Source: Lamellibrachia columna (Eukaryota; Annelida; Polychaeta; Sabellida; Siboglinidae). From it: 64,000 bases of DNA. Each line of letters opens with the position of its first letter. The stretch's first letter is position 1. Shown one piece after another: positions 27,896-37,436 of the stretch. The notes beneath the pieces are model-generated. The model made no database searches. It was not told the DNA's origin and saw only the letters and a list, made by a program, of their open reading frames with translations. A program made the translations under genes and the position numbers. The stretch is taken from positions 7,705,526 to 7,769,525 of the forward strand of contig OY759266.1 of NCBI GenBank assembly GCA_963662155.1, given 5' to 3'.

Positions 27896-29441
27896 GTGAC
27901 TTACAAAATTTTTAATACTAATACTAAAGCTGTGGTTTATTTCATTCTGCCAATCATACCTTTCTGAGAACAGTCTTCTTTATTCAGTATGACCTTATCA
28001 AATACCATTAACAAATCATGTGGCATGCGGGAAAATGCAGCTGATGTGTTACATAAAGGATCTAAGTGAATGGAGTTGTTTTTAACATTTCTGCATCCAG
28101 TGACATTCGTAATGACGGCTCCCTTTCACAAAGTCACAGTCAACAGGGGACCTTGCATCTGATTCTTCAGCTTTGGTCCAAACGGCAGTGGTATAAATAT
28201 TTAACGCTGCTCTATCTGCCGGCCATTAGGTGTAGCGTTTAGACAAGGCGGGGAGCTGTCCGCCCCATGGTCTCCTACTAGTCCGGTACAACCCAGCCAT
28301 GCCAACAATAAACAGAATCTCTCTTGCAAAAACACATGTCTGTGATCCACTTATGGCCTGCTACTTAGACTCCGAGTGCATGTACACTAGGAGGGAGTTG
28401 CATGCCCAACTAATTGGACAGCACTGTTAGCACATTTAGAGCCTGCAGCTGTTCTCCTCCAGACTTAGAACTTTGTACTGTTCCAGCCAATTAGCAGACA
28501 GATGTAGGAACAATTTCAAAACTTTTCGGAAACACGTACCAAATGGACAGCGTCTGTTCAAATATGCAGTTTCAATGTGCTGCATAACACAAGCAAGTAA
28601 CAGTAACTGTTGTAGTTTCAAAACAATGTGATACTAAATTCTACCAGTGACATAAATAAAAATGTTTGCCAAAACTAAAAACCAGCAGTCAACACATTTA
28701 AAAGTGGCTGCATGTGTGGTCATTTCCCCTCCAGTTCAAGATGAATGTAGCTTTTAATTTTATGTGAGTGAACCATTATTTACCTCAAAATATATATTTG
28801 ACTTCAAAAAAGATAAAGTCAAAGTTTTTTTTCAGAGATGCACTTTGATGCAATAGCATTTATACTATTTGAATTGTTGCTCAACATCATCGATTTATAT
28901 TCAATTGAATACATAGCGGATGCTTGAATTTGCACCAAGAATCATCAGCAGCATAAGCACAAAACATTGAATTAAGTGAGTAGAATAGTTATGAGCAAGA
29001 ACATTTAATTCACTGTTGTTAAATTTAATTGATAACAAATTATCCAAGAAAAAAATTAAATGACTACTAAATGTCAGTTTAGCAAAAGGAACGTGATGAT
29101 ACAATCAAACTGTAAACCTCATTGCCACGGTATCATCTATCTTTGTCACGTGTCATAAGAACCTTGTAACTATTGTCACATGATATAATATAATGAAGTA
29201 TGATTGATAACACACAAGAACAAGAGACTTACGAAACTGGAACAACAGTCAACATCACTGTTGTTATCGTGCACATTGGTCAATTTCTCATTGTATTAAT
29301 GAAAAAAACTCAGCTGCTGAATATACCCAAAAATTTCATTAAGTTTAACAAGATTTAACAAGATTTGCCATCCAAGCCAAAGGCCCAGATGGCAAGTGGA
29401 CAAGGAAGCCATTGGCTTATCGAGAGTCCAACAATGTTCAT

Positions 29442-32321
29442 CTACTTATAGCCTGCCCTCCTGAGATATGTGTCAACCTTGTTTTTAAACATATTCACGC
29501 TGCTAGCAGTTACACAATCTGTTGACAATTTGTTCCATTCATTTATTGTCCTCTGTGAGAACGAGTGCTTCCTGATGTCCAATCTACATTGATCCTTTAC
29601 TAATTTTACCTCATGTCCTCTAGTTCTGCTATCCTTCTTGAGTGAGAAAAACATATTTCTATCAATATTTTCATACCCATTCAATATCTTAAAAACTTCA
29701 ATCTGATCTCCTCTTAACCTCCTTGTCTCTAGAGTTGTTAAACCACATTCTTTCAGGCGTTCTTCATAACTAAGGTCTCTCAGTTCTGGAATCATTTTAG
29801 TTGCTCTCCTTTGTATGCGTTCAAGTGTATCTATATCCTTCTTACGATATGGTCTCCATGCTTGTATACAGTATTCTAAATGAGGTCTAACTATTGCTTT
29901 ATAAAGAGGTATAATTAACTTTTTTCCCTTGTATGTTATGTTTCTTCTAATCAATCCAAGAATTTGATTACCCTTTGAAGCTGCAATACCACACTGCTCT
30001 GAAACTTTCATATCAGCGCTTATTGTAACTCCTAAGTCCTTTTCTTTTACAGTAGTACCCAGAACAGTATCTCCCATTCTATAGTTTACATTCAAGTTCC
30101 TATGTCCTGTATGTAGGCATTTACATTTCCCAAAATTGAACAACATCTGCCATTTCTCAGACCATTTCACTAATCTGTCTAGATCGTTTTGTAAATGTTG
30201 TTTATCACCATCAGTATTAACCTTTCTAAACAGTTTTGTGTCATCCGCAAATTTCAGTACATTACTTGTTATACTGTCGTCCAAGTCATTGATATAAATT
30301 AAGAATAATATAGGTCCTAATACTGATCCTTGAGGTACCCCACTCAAAACCGATTTCCAATTTGAAACTTCTCCATCTACTACAACTCGTTGTCTTCTGT
30401 CAGTCAGCCATTGTTCTATCCAGTCAGTTATGCTATCCCCGATACCATGGGCTTTTAATTTAAGTAGTAATCTTTGATGTGGCACTTTGTCAAAAGCTTT
30501 CTGAAAATCTAAGTAGATAATATCTACTGGCGATCCCACGTCTATCCACTTAGTGATTTCTTCCAAAAAACATAACATATTTGTTAAGCATGACCTCGCT
30601 TTAAGGAATCCATGTTGAGATGAATTTAATAATTTATGCTTAACGAGGAAGTCCACCATATGGTCTTTAATTAACCTTTCTAATAATTTACAAATCACTG
30701 ACGTTAAACTCACTGGTCTGTAATTCTCTGACTTATTTCTCGAACCCTTTTTAAATAATGGTATGATGTTTGCTTCTTTCCATTCAAACGGAACAACTCC
30801 CTCTTTTAATGACAAGTTGAATACTCTTGCAAGTGGTATACTGATTTGTTCTACTGTTTCCATTAGTAATTTTGGAGGAATCCCATCCACTCCCGGTGAT
30901 TTGTTATCCTTCATTGCCTTTATTTTCTTAGCTACCAATTCTGGAGTTACAACTAACGGACCTAAATAGTCAGATTTAGCCCCCTGAAATTTAGCATCAG
31001 CAACTGGTAATGAACTAATATCTTCTTTGGTAAACACTGAACTGAAGTAACCATTTAGGTCTTCCGCCATTAAAAACCCCTGTGATATTATATTTCCAGC
31101 ACTGTCTTCTAGAGGTCCAACCTTGTCTTGTACGTTTTGTTTACTCCTGACATATGCATAAAAACTCTTGCTGTCATTTTTTATGTTACATGCTAGTTTT
31201 TGCTCATAGCTTCTTTTAGATTGTCTGATTTCAGTTGTAGCTGCATTAAGTGCCTCTTTGTATTTTGCATAGTCTTCGTCCTTTCTGGTACGCCTATAAA
31301 CCCTCCACATAGTTTGTTTTAGCATTATTTTTCTAATAGCCTCTTTTGACAAGTGTTTCTTTCTACACCGTTTTCCTTGTTTTTGGAAGGGAACAAATTT
31401 ATCGATGGTACTCTCAATTTCATATTTTAGAATATTCCAACATTCAATTGCGGTCTTATTCATCAGCATGTTATTCCAATCTAGCTTTGCTAAGTATTTT
31501 CTCATATCTTTGTAGTTACCTTTGTGGAAGTTTCTCTTGTACGTTTTCTTATTTTTACTTTCTGATTTTACATTGATGTCAAAATGTATTTGATTATGGT
31601 CACTATTACCCAATGGTTCAAATATTTTTACATTGTCCACTAATTCTTTTTGTGATGACAAAACTATATCTAATACATTTTCTCCCCTGGTTGGTTCTAG
31701 TACGTGCTGAGTAAGAAAGCTATCCTGGATTAAAAATAGAAATTGTTGGTCCTCAATCCCTGTGCTCTCTAGAGAATTCCATTGTATGTGTCCATGGTTA
31801 AAATCTCCCATTATGATACATTCCCCTTTACTAACTTCCTTTATAGCGTTTTTTATTTTTGTGTTGTCCTCTTCGTTTATGTTTGGACTTCGGTAAACTA
31901 ATCCAATAGTTAATTTTGAATTTCCTGAAACAATTTTGCACCAAACAGCTTCATCGCAATCTGCTTCCCTTTCTAGTTTTATTTCATAAGCCTGAATAGA
32001 TTCTTTAACATATAAAATAACTCCCCCGCCCCTTCTTCCTATTCGATCTTTCCTAAACATTACATATCCTGTCAGTCCTAATTCAGCATCTGTTATATCT
32101 ATGTTGGCCCATGATTCAGTTATACCAATTATGTGAGGGTCAATATCTTCTACCATAATGTTTAATTCGTTTTTCTTATTTACTATGCTCCTTGCATTTA
32201 AACATACGCATCTATAACCTTTTTCAGTGATGTTTTTCGGATGATTTGATATTGGTTTATCTGTGCTAGTGGCCTCTTGTTCTGCTTGAGACACCTCTAG
32301 GTAACCCCCCTGCACTTCTAG
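29442..32321 (-). CDS. CR1 ORF2: AP endonuclease plus reverse transcriptase
   Basis: About 960 residues. Numbering from the GTG at 32315: endonuclease motifs LNARS (39-43), TESW (66-69), YRSP (141-144), GDFNH (170-174) and SDH (238-240). Reverse transcriptase motifs follow: NKSPGVDGIP (471-480), RPVSLTS (533-539), YLDFQKAFDKVPH (601-613), PQGSVLGP (661-668) and the catalytic FADD (689-692). The C-terminal part has the RPHLEYC and LERIQRRATK motifs usual in CR1/Jockey-group LINEs. It nicks target DNA and copies the element RNA by target-primed reverse transcription. There is no ATG upstream of LNARS: the first in-frame Met is after the first endonuclease motif. Start by -1 frameshifting from ORF1 at 32321-32327 is therefore the best reading. 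All catalytic residues named are present. Confidence 0.88.
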   Translation of the reverse strand, partial: LEVQGGYLEVSQAEQEATSTDKPISNHPKNITEKGYRCVCLNARSIVNKKNELNIMVEDIDPHIIGITESWANIDITDAELGLTGYVMFRKDRIGRRGGGVILYVKESIQAYEIKLEREADCDEAVWCKIVSGNSKLTIGLVYRSPNINEEDNTKIKNAIKEVSKGECIIMGDFNHGHIQWNSLESTGIEDQQFLFLIQDSFLTQHVLEPTRGENVLDIVLSSQKELVDNVKIFEPLGNSDHNQIHFDINVKSESKNKKTYKRNFHKGNYKDMRKYLAKLDWNNMLMNKTAIECWNILKYEIESTIDKFVPFQKQGKRCRKKHLSKEAIRKIMLKQTMWRVYRRTRKDEDYAKYKEALNAATTEIRQSKRSYEQKLACNIKNDSKSFYAYVRSKQNVQDKVGPLEDSAGNIISQGFLMAEDLNGYFSSVFTKEDISSLPVADAKFQGAKSDYLGPLVVTPELVAKKIKAMKDNKSPGVDGIPPKLLMETVEQISIPLARVFNLSLKEGVVPFEWKEANIIPLFKKGSRNKSENYRPVSLTSVICKLLERLIKDHMVDFLVKHKLLNSSQHGFLKARSCLTNMLCFLEEITKWIDVGSPVDIIYLDFQKAFDKVPHQRLLLKLKAHGIGDSITDWIEQWLTDRRQRVVVDGEVSNWKSVLSGVPQGSVLGPILFLIYINDLDDSITSNVLKFADDTKLFRKVNTDGDKQHLQNDLDRLVKWSEKWQMLFNFGKCKCLHTGHRNLNVNYRMGDTVLGTTVKEKDLGVTISADMKVSEQCGIAASKGNQILGLIRRNITYKGKKLIIPLYKAIVRPHLEYCIQAWRPYRKKDIDTLERIQRRATKMIPELRDLSYEERLKECGLTTLETRRLRGDQIEVFKILNGYENIDRNMFFSLKKDSRTRGHEVKLVKDQCRLDIRKHSFSQRTINEWNKLSTDCVTASSVNMFKNKVDTYLRRAGYK

Positions 32322-33610
32322 TTTAAAGAATGTTTACTTCCAAAAATATTTGTCATTGTACCCAAGTCACTATCTACTGCTGCTGAAAGTTTGTCCGCGA
32401 ATACTGCCGCCCCCTTTCCACTTAAATGAAGCCCATCCTTCATGTACATATCAGCCCTCCCAACAAAACTTCCCCATAAATCCACAAATCCAACTTCCTC
32501 TTCCATACATAACTTCTGGACTAACATGTTAATTGCCATCCCCCGACAATTTCGATATTTGTGACCCCTCCTGCCCATTACAGGTAAAATCCCTGACAGT
32601 ATTACCTGCTCAACCCGCGTCTGTTTTAGTGTTCTGACCAACTGCCTATATTTCCTAACTATGGCAGTTGTACCCTCCCTCTCTACGTTATTTGTCCCTA
32701 CGTGTACTAAAACAGATCCACCCTTTCCCGAGCCTACGATGTTTTTTACCCTCTGAGTTATCGCCTCTATTTTGGCTCCAGGCAAGCAGACCACCACATC
32801 ATCTCCCTTGTTTAAGACTCTGTCGGTCTTCCTAACTATCGAATCCCCCACAAACACCCTCGCTCTCTTCCTCACCCCCTCTATCACTGCTGCAGAATAA
32901 CTCTTCCGTTCGATCCCCTCCATCACATTCTGTCCTGACCCCTTCCCTCCTGTCTCCTTCGCTCCTGTCTCCCCCACTTCCCACTCCTTTGCTCTTGTCT
33001 CTCCCACTTCCCTCTCCTTCACTCCGGTTGCTTTCCCTCCCGTCTCCCCCACTTCCCTCTCCTTTACTCCGGTTGTTTTCCCTCCCGTCTCCCCCACTCC
33101 CTTCTCCTTCCCTCCTGTCTCCCCCACTCCCTTCTCCTTCCCTCCTGTCTCCCCCACTCCCTTCTCCTTCCCTCCTGTCTCCCCTACTCCCCTCTCCTTC
33201 GCTCCTGTTGTCTTCCCTCCCGTTCCTTTCTTTCCCGTCTCCTTACGTCCTGTCTCCCTACGACCTGTCACCTTCCCTCCCCTCAGCTTCCTCCCAGGCT
33301 GCGGTGAGCTCTCCCTAGCATCTCTTGTGTCTTTCCCCACTTTATCATCTACTGTTCCCCCACCGGAACTACTGGCACAACCACCCTGTTCCCTTCCCAC
33401 CATTGCCACAACGAGCAGCCTCAGCTCTTCCAACTCCACCTCTAGTTTCTTCATCTTCGTACATCCCCTACACTCAAAACTAAAACTATCTGCCTGGACC
33501 TCAGCCCAGGACTTCTCGCACCCAGACTTAACAAAGTCCACCCAGTTGCTGCAACTGCCACAAATTAAATGCCTTGTGGCCTTTAACTGCCGTTTGCACG
33601 GCGCCATCAT
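32318..33610 (-). CDS. CR1 ORF1: zinc-finger, low-complexity and SGNH esterase protein
   Basis: 430 residues. Residues 17-50 carry a Cys-rich finger (CxxC at 17-20, C31, CxxC at 47-50, PHD-like spacing), followed by a short leucine-rich coiled-coil-like stretch at 54-70. Residues about 110-225 are a Gly/Lys/Glu repeat (GGKEKGVGET and variants) encoded by near-identical 30-bp units. Residues 250-415 form an SGNH hydrolase: GDS at 255-257 (nucleophile Ser), GTNN at 305-308 and DGLH at 392-395 (catalytic Asp/His). Esterase-type ORF1 proteins are known in the CR1 clade and are thought to act in the retrotransposon particle. Two ATGs stand in tandem at the start. The frame ends SLN then TAG, placed directly on a -1 slippery heptamer. 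Confidence 0.85.
   Translation of the reverse strand: MMAPCKRQLKATRHLICGSCSNWVDFVKSGCEKSWAEVQADSFSFECRGCTKMKKLEVELEELRLLVVAMVGREQGGCASSSGGGTVDDKVGKDTRDARESSPQPGRKLRGGKVTGRRETGRKETGKKGTGGKTTGAKERGVGETGGKEKGVGETGGKEKGVGETGGKEKGVGETGGKTTGVKEREVGETGGKATGVKEREVGETRAKEWEVGETGAKETGGKGSGQNVMEGIERKSYSAAVIEGVRKRARVFVGDSIVRKTDRVLNKGDDVVVCLPGAKIEAITQRVKNIVGSGKGGSVLVHVGTNNVEREGTTAIVRKYRQLVRTLKQTRVEQVILSGILPVMGRRGHKYRNCRGMAINMLVQKLCMEEEVGFVDLWGSFVGRADMYMKDGLHLSGKGAAVFADKLSAAVDSDLGTMTNIFGSKHSLN
32321..32327 (-). promoter_or_regulatory. Candidate -1 ribosomal frameshift site UUUAAAC joining CR1 ORF1 to ORF2
   Basis: The minus strand reads TCT TTA AAC TAG in the ORF1 frame. The heptamer T TTA AAC is a perfect X XXY YYZ site in the right phase, directly before the ORF1 stop. 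The -1 frame reads TTT AAA CTA GAA GTG and continues open through all of ORF2. A possible 8-bp stem with one bulge (GGUGUCUC with GAGGCCAC) lies about 25 nt downstream, farther than the usual 5-9 nt spacer, so a stimulatory structure is not shown. Confidence 0.6.
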
Positions 33611-34614
33611 ACAATTTAATTTTAATTAGTTTGCTACGTTAGCCTTGAATAAGGCTGTTTTTGTGATCAAAAGAACACTTTAGTCTAATATACTTGCTAA
33701 CCGTGTCTTCTATTAACCTCGCATGAGAAACAAAAAACCTGCCACCTAGCGAATACGGAGAACACTGTGTAACAAAACAACGAAGTCAGTGTGTACTAAT
33801 TTACGCTAAAATCCTGCTGTTAATTCCTTTTTACCGAAAACGTTTACTACCACTATGTCAGATATTACCTTATGTATGTAATTTAAGTAAATAGATCACT
33901 GTATCTTATATATATATATTAGCCAATGTAAACTATTCACTATGCTATCTCAATTTTCGAATAGTAAACAACCTTATTATCGCTCGCTGAATTCCCCGAC
34001 AGAATCCGAAACTAACTTACTCTAAAATACTCCCTCTGACTAATAATTAACAAAACCTGTTTCCTAATATATGTCTACAATACGTTTGTGTATAATATAT
34101 ATTCAATAGTAATACTTATTCTATTTGATATACCGCGTTTTTCTGTAAATTATCTACACCAAATTCAAGTCGCTGCACCAAGTCCAAGTAGCCGGAATAA
34201 GTTCATGCACTTGTTACAAACCTGTTGTACATTATAATCATTACTAAGAAAAACATTTATAAAATGACTCGAACCTTCCTTTAAAACTGAGACAATTCAT
34301 GAAACATCCCAATAAGCTAAAACTAAAAATGCAGCCATAACAATATGAAATTTAAAACCTGAGTTTTGCCATGGGTATGCAGTTTCAGTACCAAAATAGC
34401 ACGACCAATTTTGGTGTGTGGTCCATAGTAATAATGTTCCACTCATTCACAAGAAGCTGAGACAGCCGAGAAAGACAAAGGTATTAACAGAAACCTCAAT
34501 GATTAGCTCGCAATGTTAATACACAGAGAAACAGGCTAAATTGCAACATTTCTAACAAAGTAGCAAGACAACATTAATCCGCAGAATGGCAGCACAGAAA
34601 ATAAATGTACTCAC

Positions 34615-34712
34615 CAGCATTGAAGCACCATTGTGATAGGGGTAGGGACTAATGATTGGGTAGCCAAGGGGACCAAGTCTTCTGTCAATCCCAGGCGGCT
34701 CAGGAGGCTTTC
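34615..34712 (-). CDS. TCF/LEF: TCF/LEF coding exon 3
   Basis: 98-nt exon between acceptor GATACAG and donor GTGAGT. The first two bases complete a Gly codon from exon 2. It encodes [18 protein letters not shown] followed by [14 protein letters not shown]. The proline/tyrosine-rich GYP...SPYPYHNG stretch matches the block downstream of the beta-catenin-binding domain in TCFs. It ends in phase 0, and the next exon is not in the window. Confidence 0.88.
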
Positions 34713-37403
34713 CTGTATCGCATCACAACAACACATTGTAATAAACTGTTAATTATTATTTATAAAAAGTAAAATGCTTCCCAGCCACACCTAGCACATG
34801 TTTCTGAGTTAGCTCTGTCACCCTTGTATAATTCTAGATTTCAAAACTACAACCCTAGTTTCAATGCTGAATTTCTCTGTAAATTTTCTGAAGTAGTTTT
34901 TGCAAAACTGCAGTTCCAAAACACAAATGTTTATATATCACGCTGTTACATATTAAAACTGCTTAATCAATTGATTTAGCCTATCGCAAATCCGGTTCAT
35001 TGGTTCAAATATGTAGTGTGTGAATAGTTTATGTAACATCCAGTCGATTTAATAAAAAATGCCTATTTTTGTTCAAATCATCGAAAGAATTGACTTTAGT
35101 GTTATATCTAGTAAGGGTCAAAATAGTGGATATCCAAAATGGTAAACCTGGTGTGGGTCAAGGCTGGTCAAAGGCGTGACCTCTATCCTCTCACCGACCA
35201 CACGAGTTATAAAATTTCAGGAACAAAATCATGATTTTTCAGCATTTCGATTTTCACTGCAGTAAATGCTTGAACAAGCATTAACTCTTTTTATCCCAAA
35301 GGCCTATCCAAAATAAGCCTCCTAGTTCCCAAGCACATTAGCTGCCATACCGATTTCATGTTTTTTGTCTGAGCATTCCTTGTTCATGTTGTATTTGTTA
35401 TGCTTTATTATGTTATGCTTTGTGTCAGCATGTTCCATAAACTATATACAAAATTAAAGCTAATTAAATTATCTTTTGAACGGTGAGAATTTTATACATG
35501 AAGGTCTATTATAACTTTACCATATAGATTTTTTTTATAAATGGTTGAGTTCATTAAAAAATAAAAATTTGTAATTACAGTCGACTTCAGCGGCCATCAT
35601 GACAATAATTAATTATTTTTAAACCGGAAGTATCAGTGAATGAAACCTTCAGAATTAAGTTATGATTCAAATGTTAAGAAAAGTATTAACAAATTATTAT
35701 CCATTACAAAGTTATGGTATATTTTATCAAATAAGGTAATGACCAAAAATCACCAAACGTGCCAGCATTTTTACACTTTAAAAAATATCAGTTTTGAAAG
35801 AACGACAGCGAAACTGATTGCATTTTTAACTTGTTATACTAGTAGTGTCTATTAGTGACCGCACAAGCACAATATGTGTATGTTTATTTATTTTCCAAGT
35901 AACAAAACACAATTTAAAAACAATTATTCTTGGACTGCCATCCACATTCGAGAGCGTCTATATGCGCGAAATTGTTGAAAACGCATCCTCCGATGGAAAC
36001 CCTCAAAATCACAGTTGGTTTCTGAGTTCTCTACTAGCCAAAGTTGAACCCAGTTGGCATGAACTTGTGCCGATCGACTGGTTCAAAAACTGCTTGATTA
36101 CTGCTTAAAACAACATCTGAATCATCTGAGAATGCATCAACATCATTGTCATCGCGCATGGCGTGAATGGCACTTGCCATTTTGTAATAACAACGAAAAT
36201 CAAAACTTTATTTAGTAATTTATTACACTCGAAATCACCGTCGAGGATTTAAACAAAACAGCGTATAAGAACGGGAAGTGTGACGTCATAGGAATATGTG
36301 TATGTGTTCTTGAGATAATTCGATGGGCCTACGCACCTACGCTATAACTACACAAAAAGTCGTAGGTGGGATAGAAAGGGTAATTACGTAAAAAGTCGTA
36401 GTTGGAATAGAAAGAGATAACTACTTTAATTGTTTGTCCAATGATTTCACAAAAACTACATACAAAAGTTGAACAAACGAGCTACCATATTGTAGTGGAT
36501 ACTACGGAGTAGGTAGGTTTGGTTTTTTGCAAACTTAATTTGAAATGTGACTAGCAAAAAAGTCAAATTGATTAAGCACCTTTAACTAACTTGCAACATT
36601 CCATGTTAAATCATTGATCTAGTTTATCCATAGTTTAGTAACTTTACAGAGACAATTATTTGAACAAAAAAGGGCATCCTATCCAGGAATTTCAAAGTCA
36701 AATCACGAGTTTAAATAATAATAATTAATTAGTAGTTTGACTTGACATCAAGCACATTGTTTTATTTCTTTCATACTTAGGCTATACATTTTTTATTAGT
36801 TGCTGTTCGTTTATGAATCTGCTGACCCAATACTTTTTTAAAACTTCTCTACATCTTCTCTCATCATTCCATCTACAAAAAACATACTTTATAAAAAAAT
36901 AAGTTCTTGTGTACTTTTTCAGTCCAAATAATGCTGCACTGCAGTGAATTATTTGGACCACAAAAACACAATAAATAATTTAGGTCAATCTAGGTCATGA
37001 TTACTGCATTTGCACCAACCAATTCATTTTGTGTTAAAGAAAATCCATAAACCAACTAATAAAAAATAAAAGGCCTTAGTATCCAGCCAATTACTTATAA
37101 TATAATTTGTTAGCCCAGTTAAAAATTCCAATATAGTATACTCTGCTAACTGATTTTCATTTACCAAATTAGTTTTAGATATTATAAGATGCATGTGATC
37201 TGCACTGGAATAAGCTCAACTAATATGCGAGTATTTAGATACTATTAACATGAGTTTATTTACACTTTAGGAGCATATTAAAATAAACTTAAGCACATAA
37301 TATATATATTTGTCAGCCTAAAGAATTATTCTAAACTGCTTAGAAAATATTTGATATTACAGTACAAAGTAAGATTTTCACAGCGATATATATATATTAT
37401 ATA

Positions 37404-37436
<33 letters not shown>

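Larger units (their letters stand above)
29335..33680 (-). mobile_element. CR1-type non-LTR retrotransposon, near full length, both ORFs open
   Basis: Element with an esterase-bearing ORF1 and an endonuclease/reverse-transcriptase ORF2, both uninterrupted, lying in TCF intron 3 in the same orientation as the gene. The 3' UTR runs from the ORF2 stop down to about 29335 and ends in a short tandem of about 10 bp around AAATCTTGTT, the kind of short tail repeat CR1 elements carry instead of poly(A). The 5' end is uncertain: ORF1 starts at 33610, but AT-rich sequence to about 34200 could still be 5' UTR. No target-site duplication was resolved. Two intact frames in such a decayed neighbourhood suggest a young insertion. 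Confidence 0.88.

Noticed and set aside
32989..33318. Pro/Ser/Leu-rich plus frame
   Set aside because: Antisense of the repeat part of CR1 ORF1.
1..34614. Search for the TCF HMG box and later exons on minus
   Set aside because: I looked for the HMG start (KKPHIKKPLNAFM-like), SNEHF-type and C-clamp sequences and found none; the exons probably lie beyond base 1, but a short exon could have been missed by eye.
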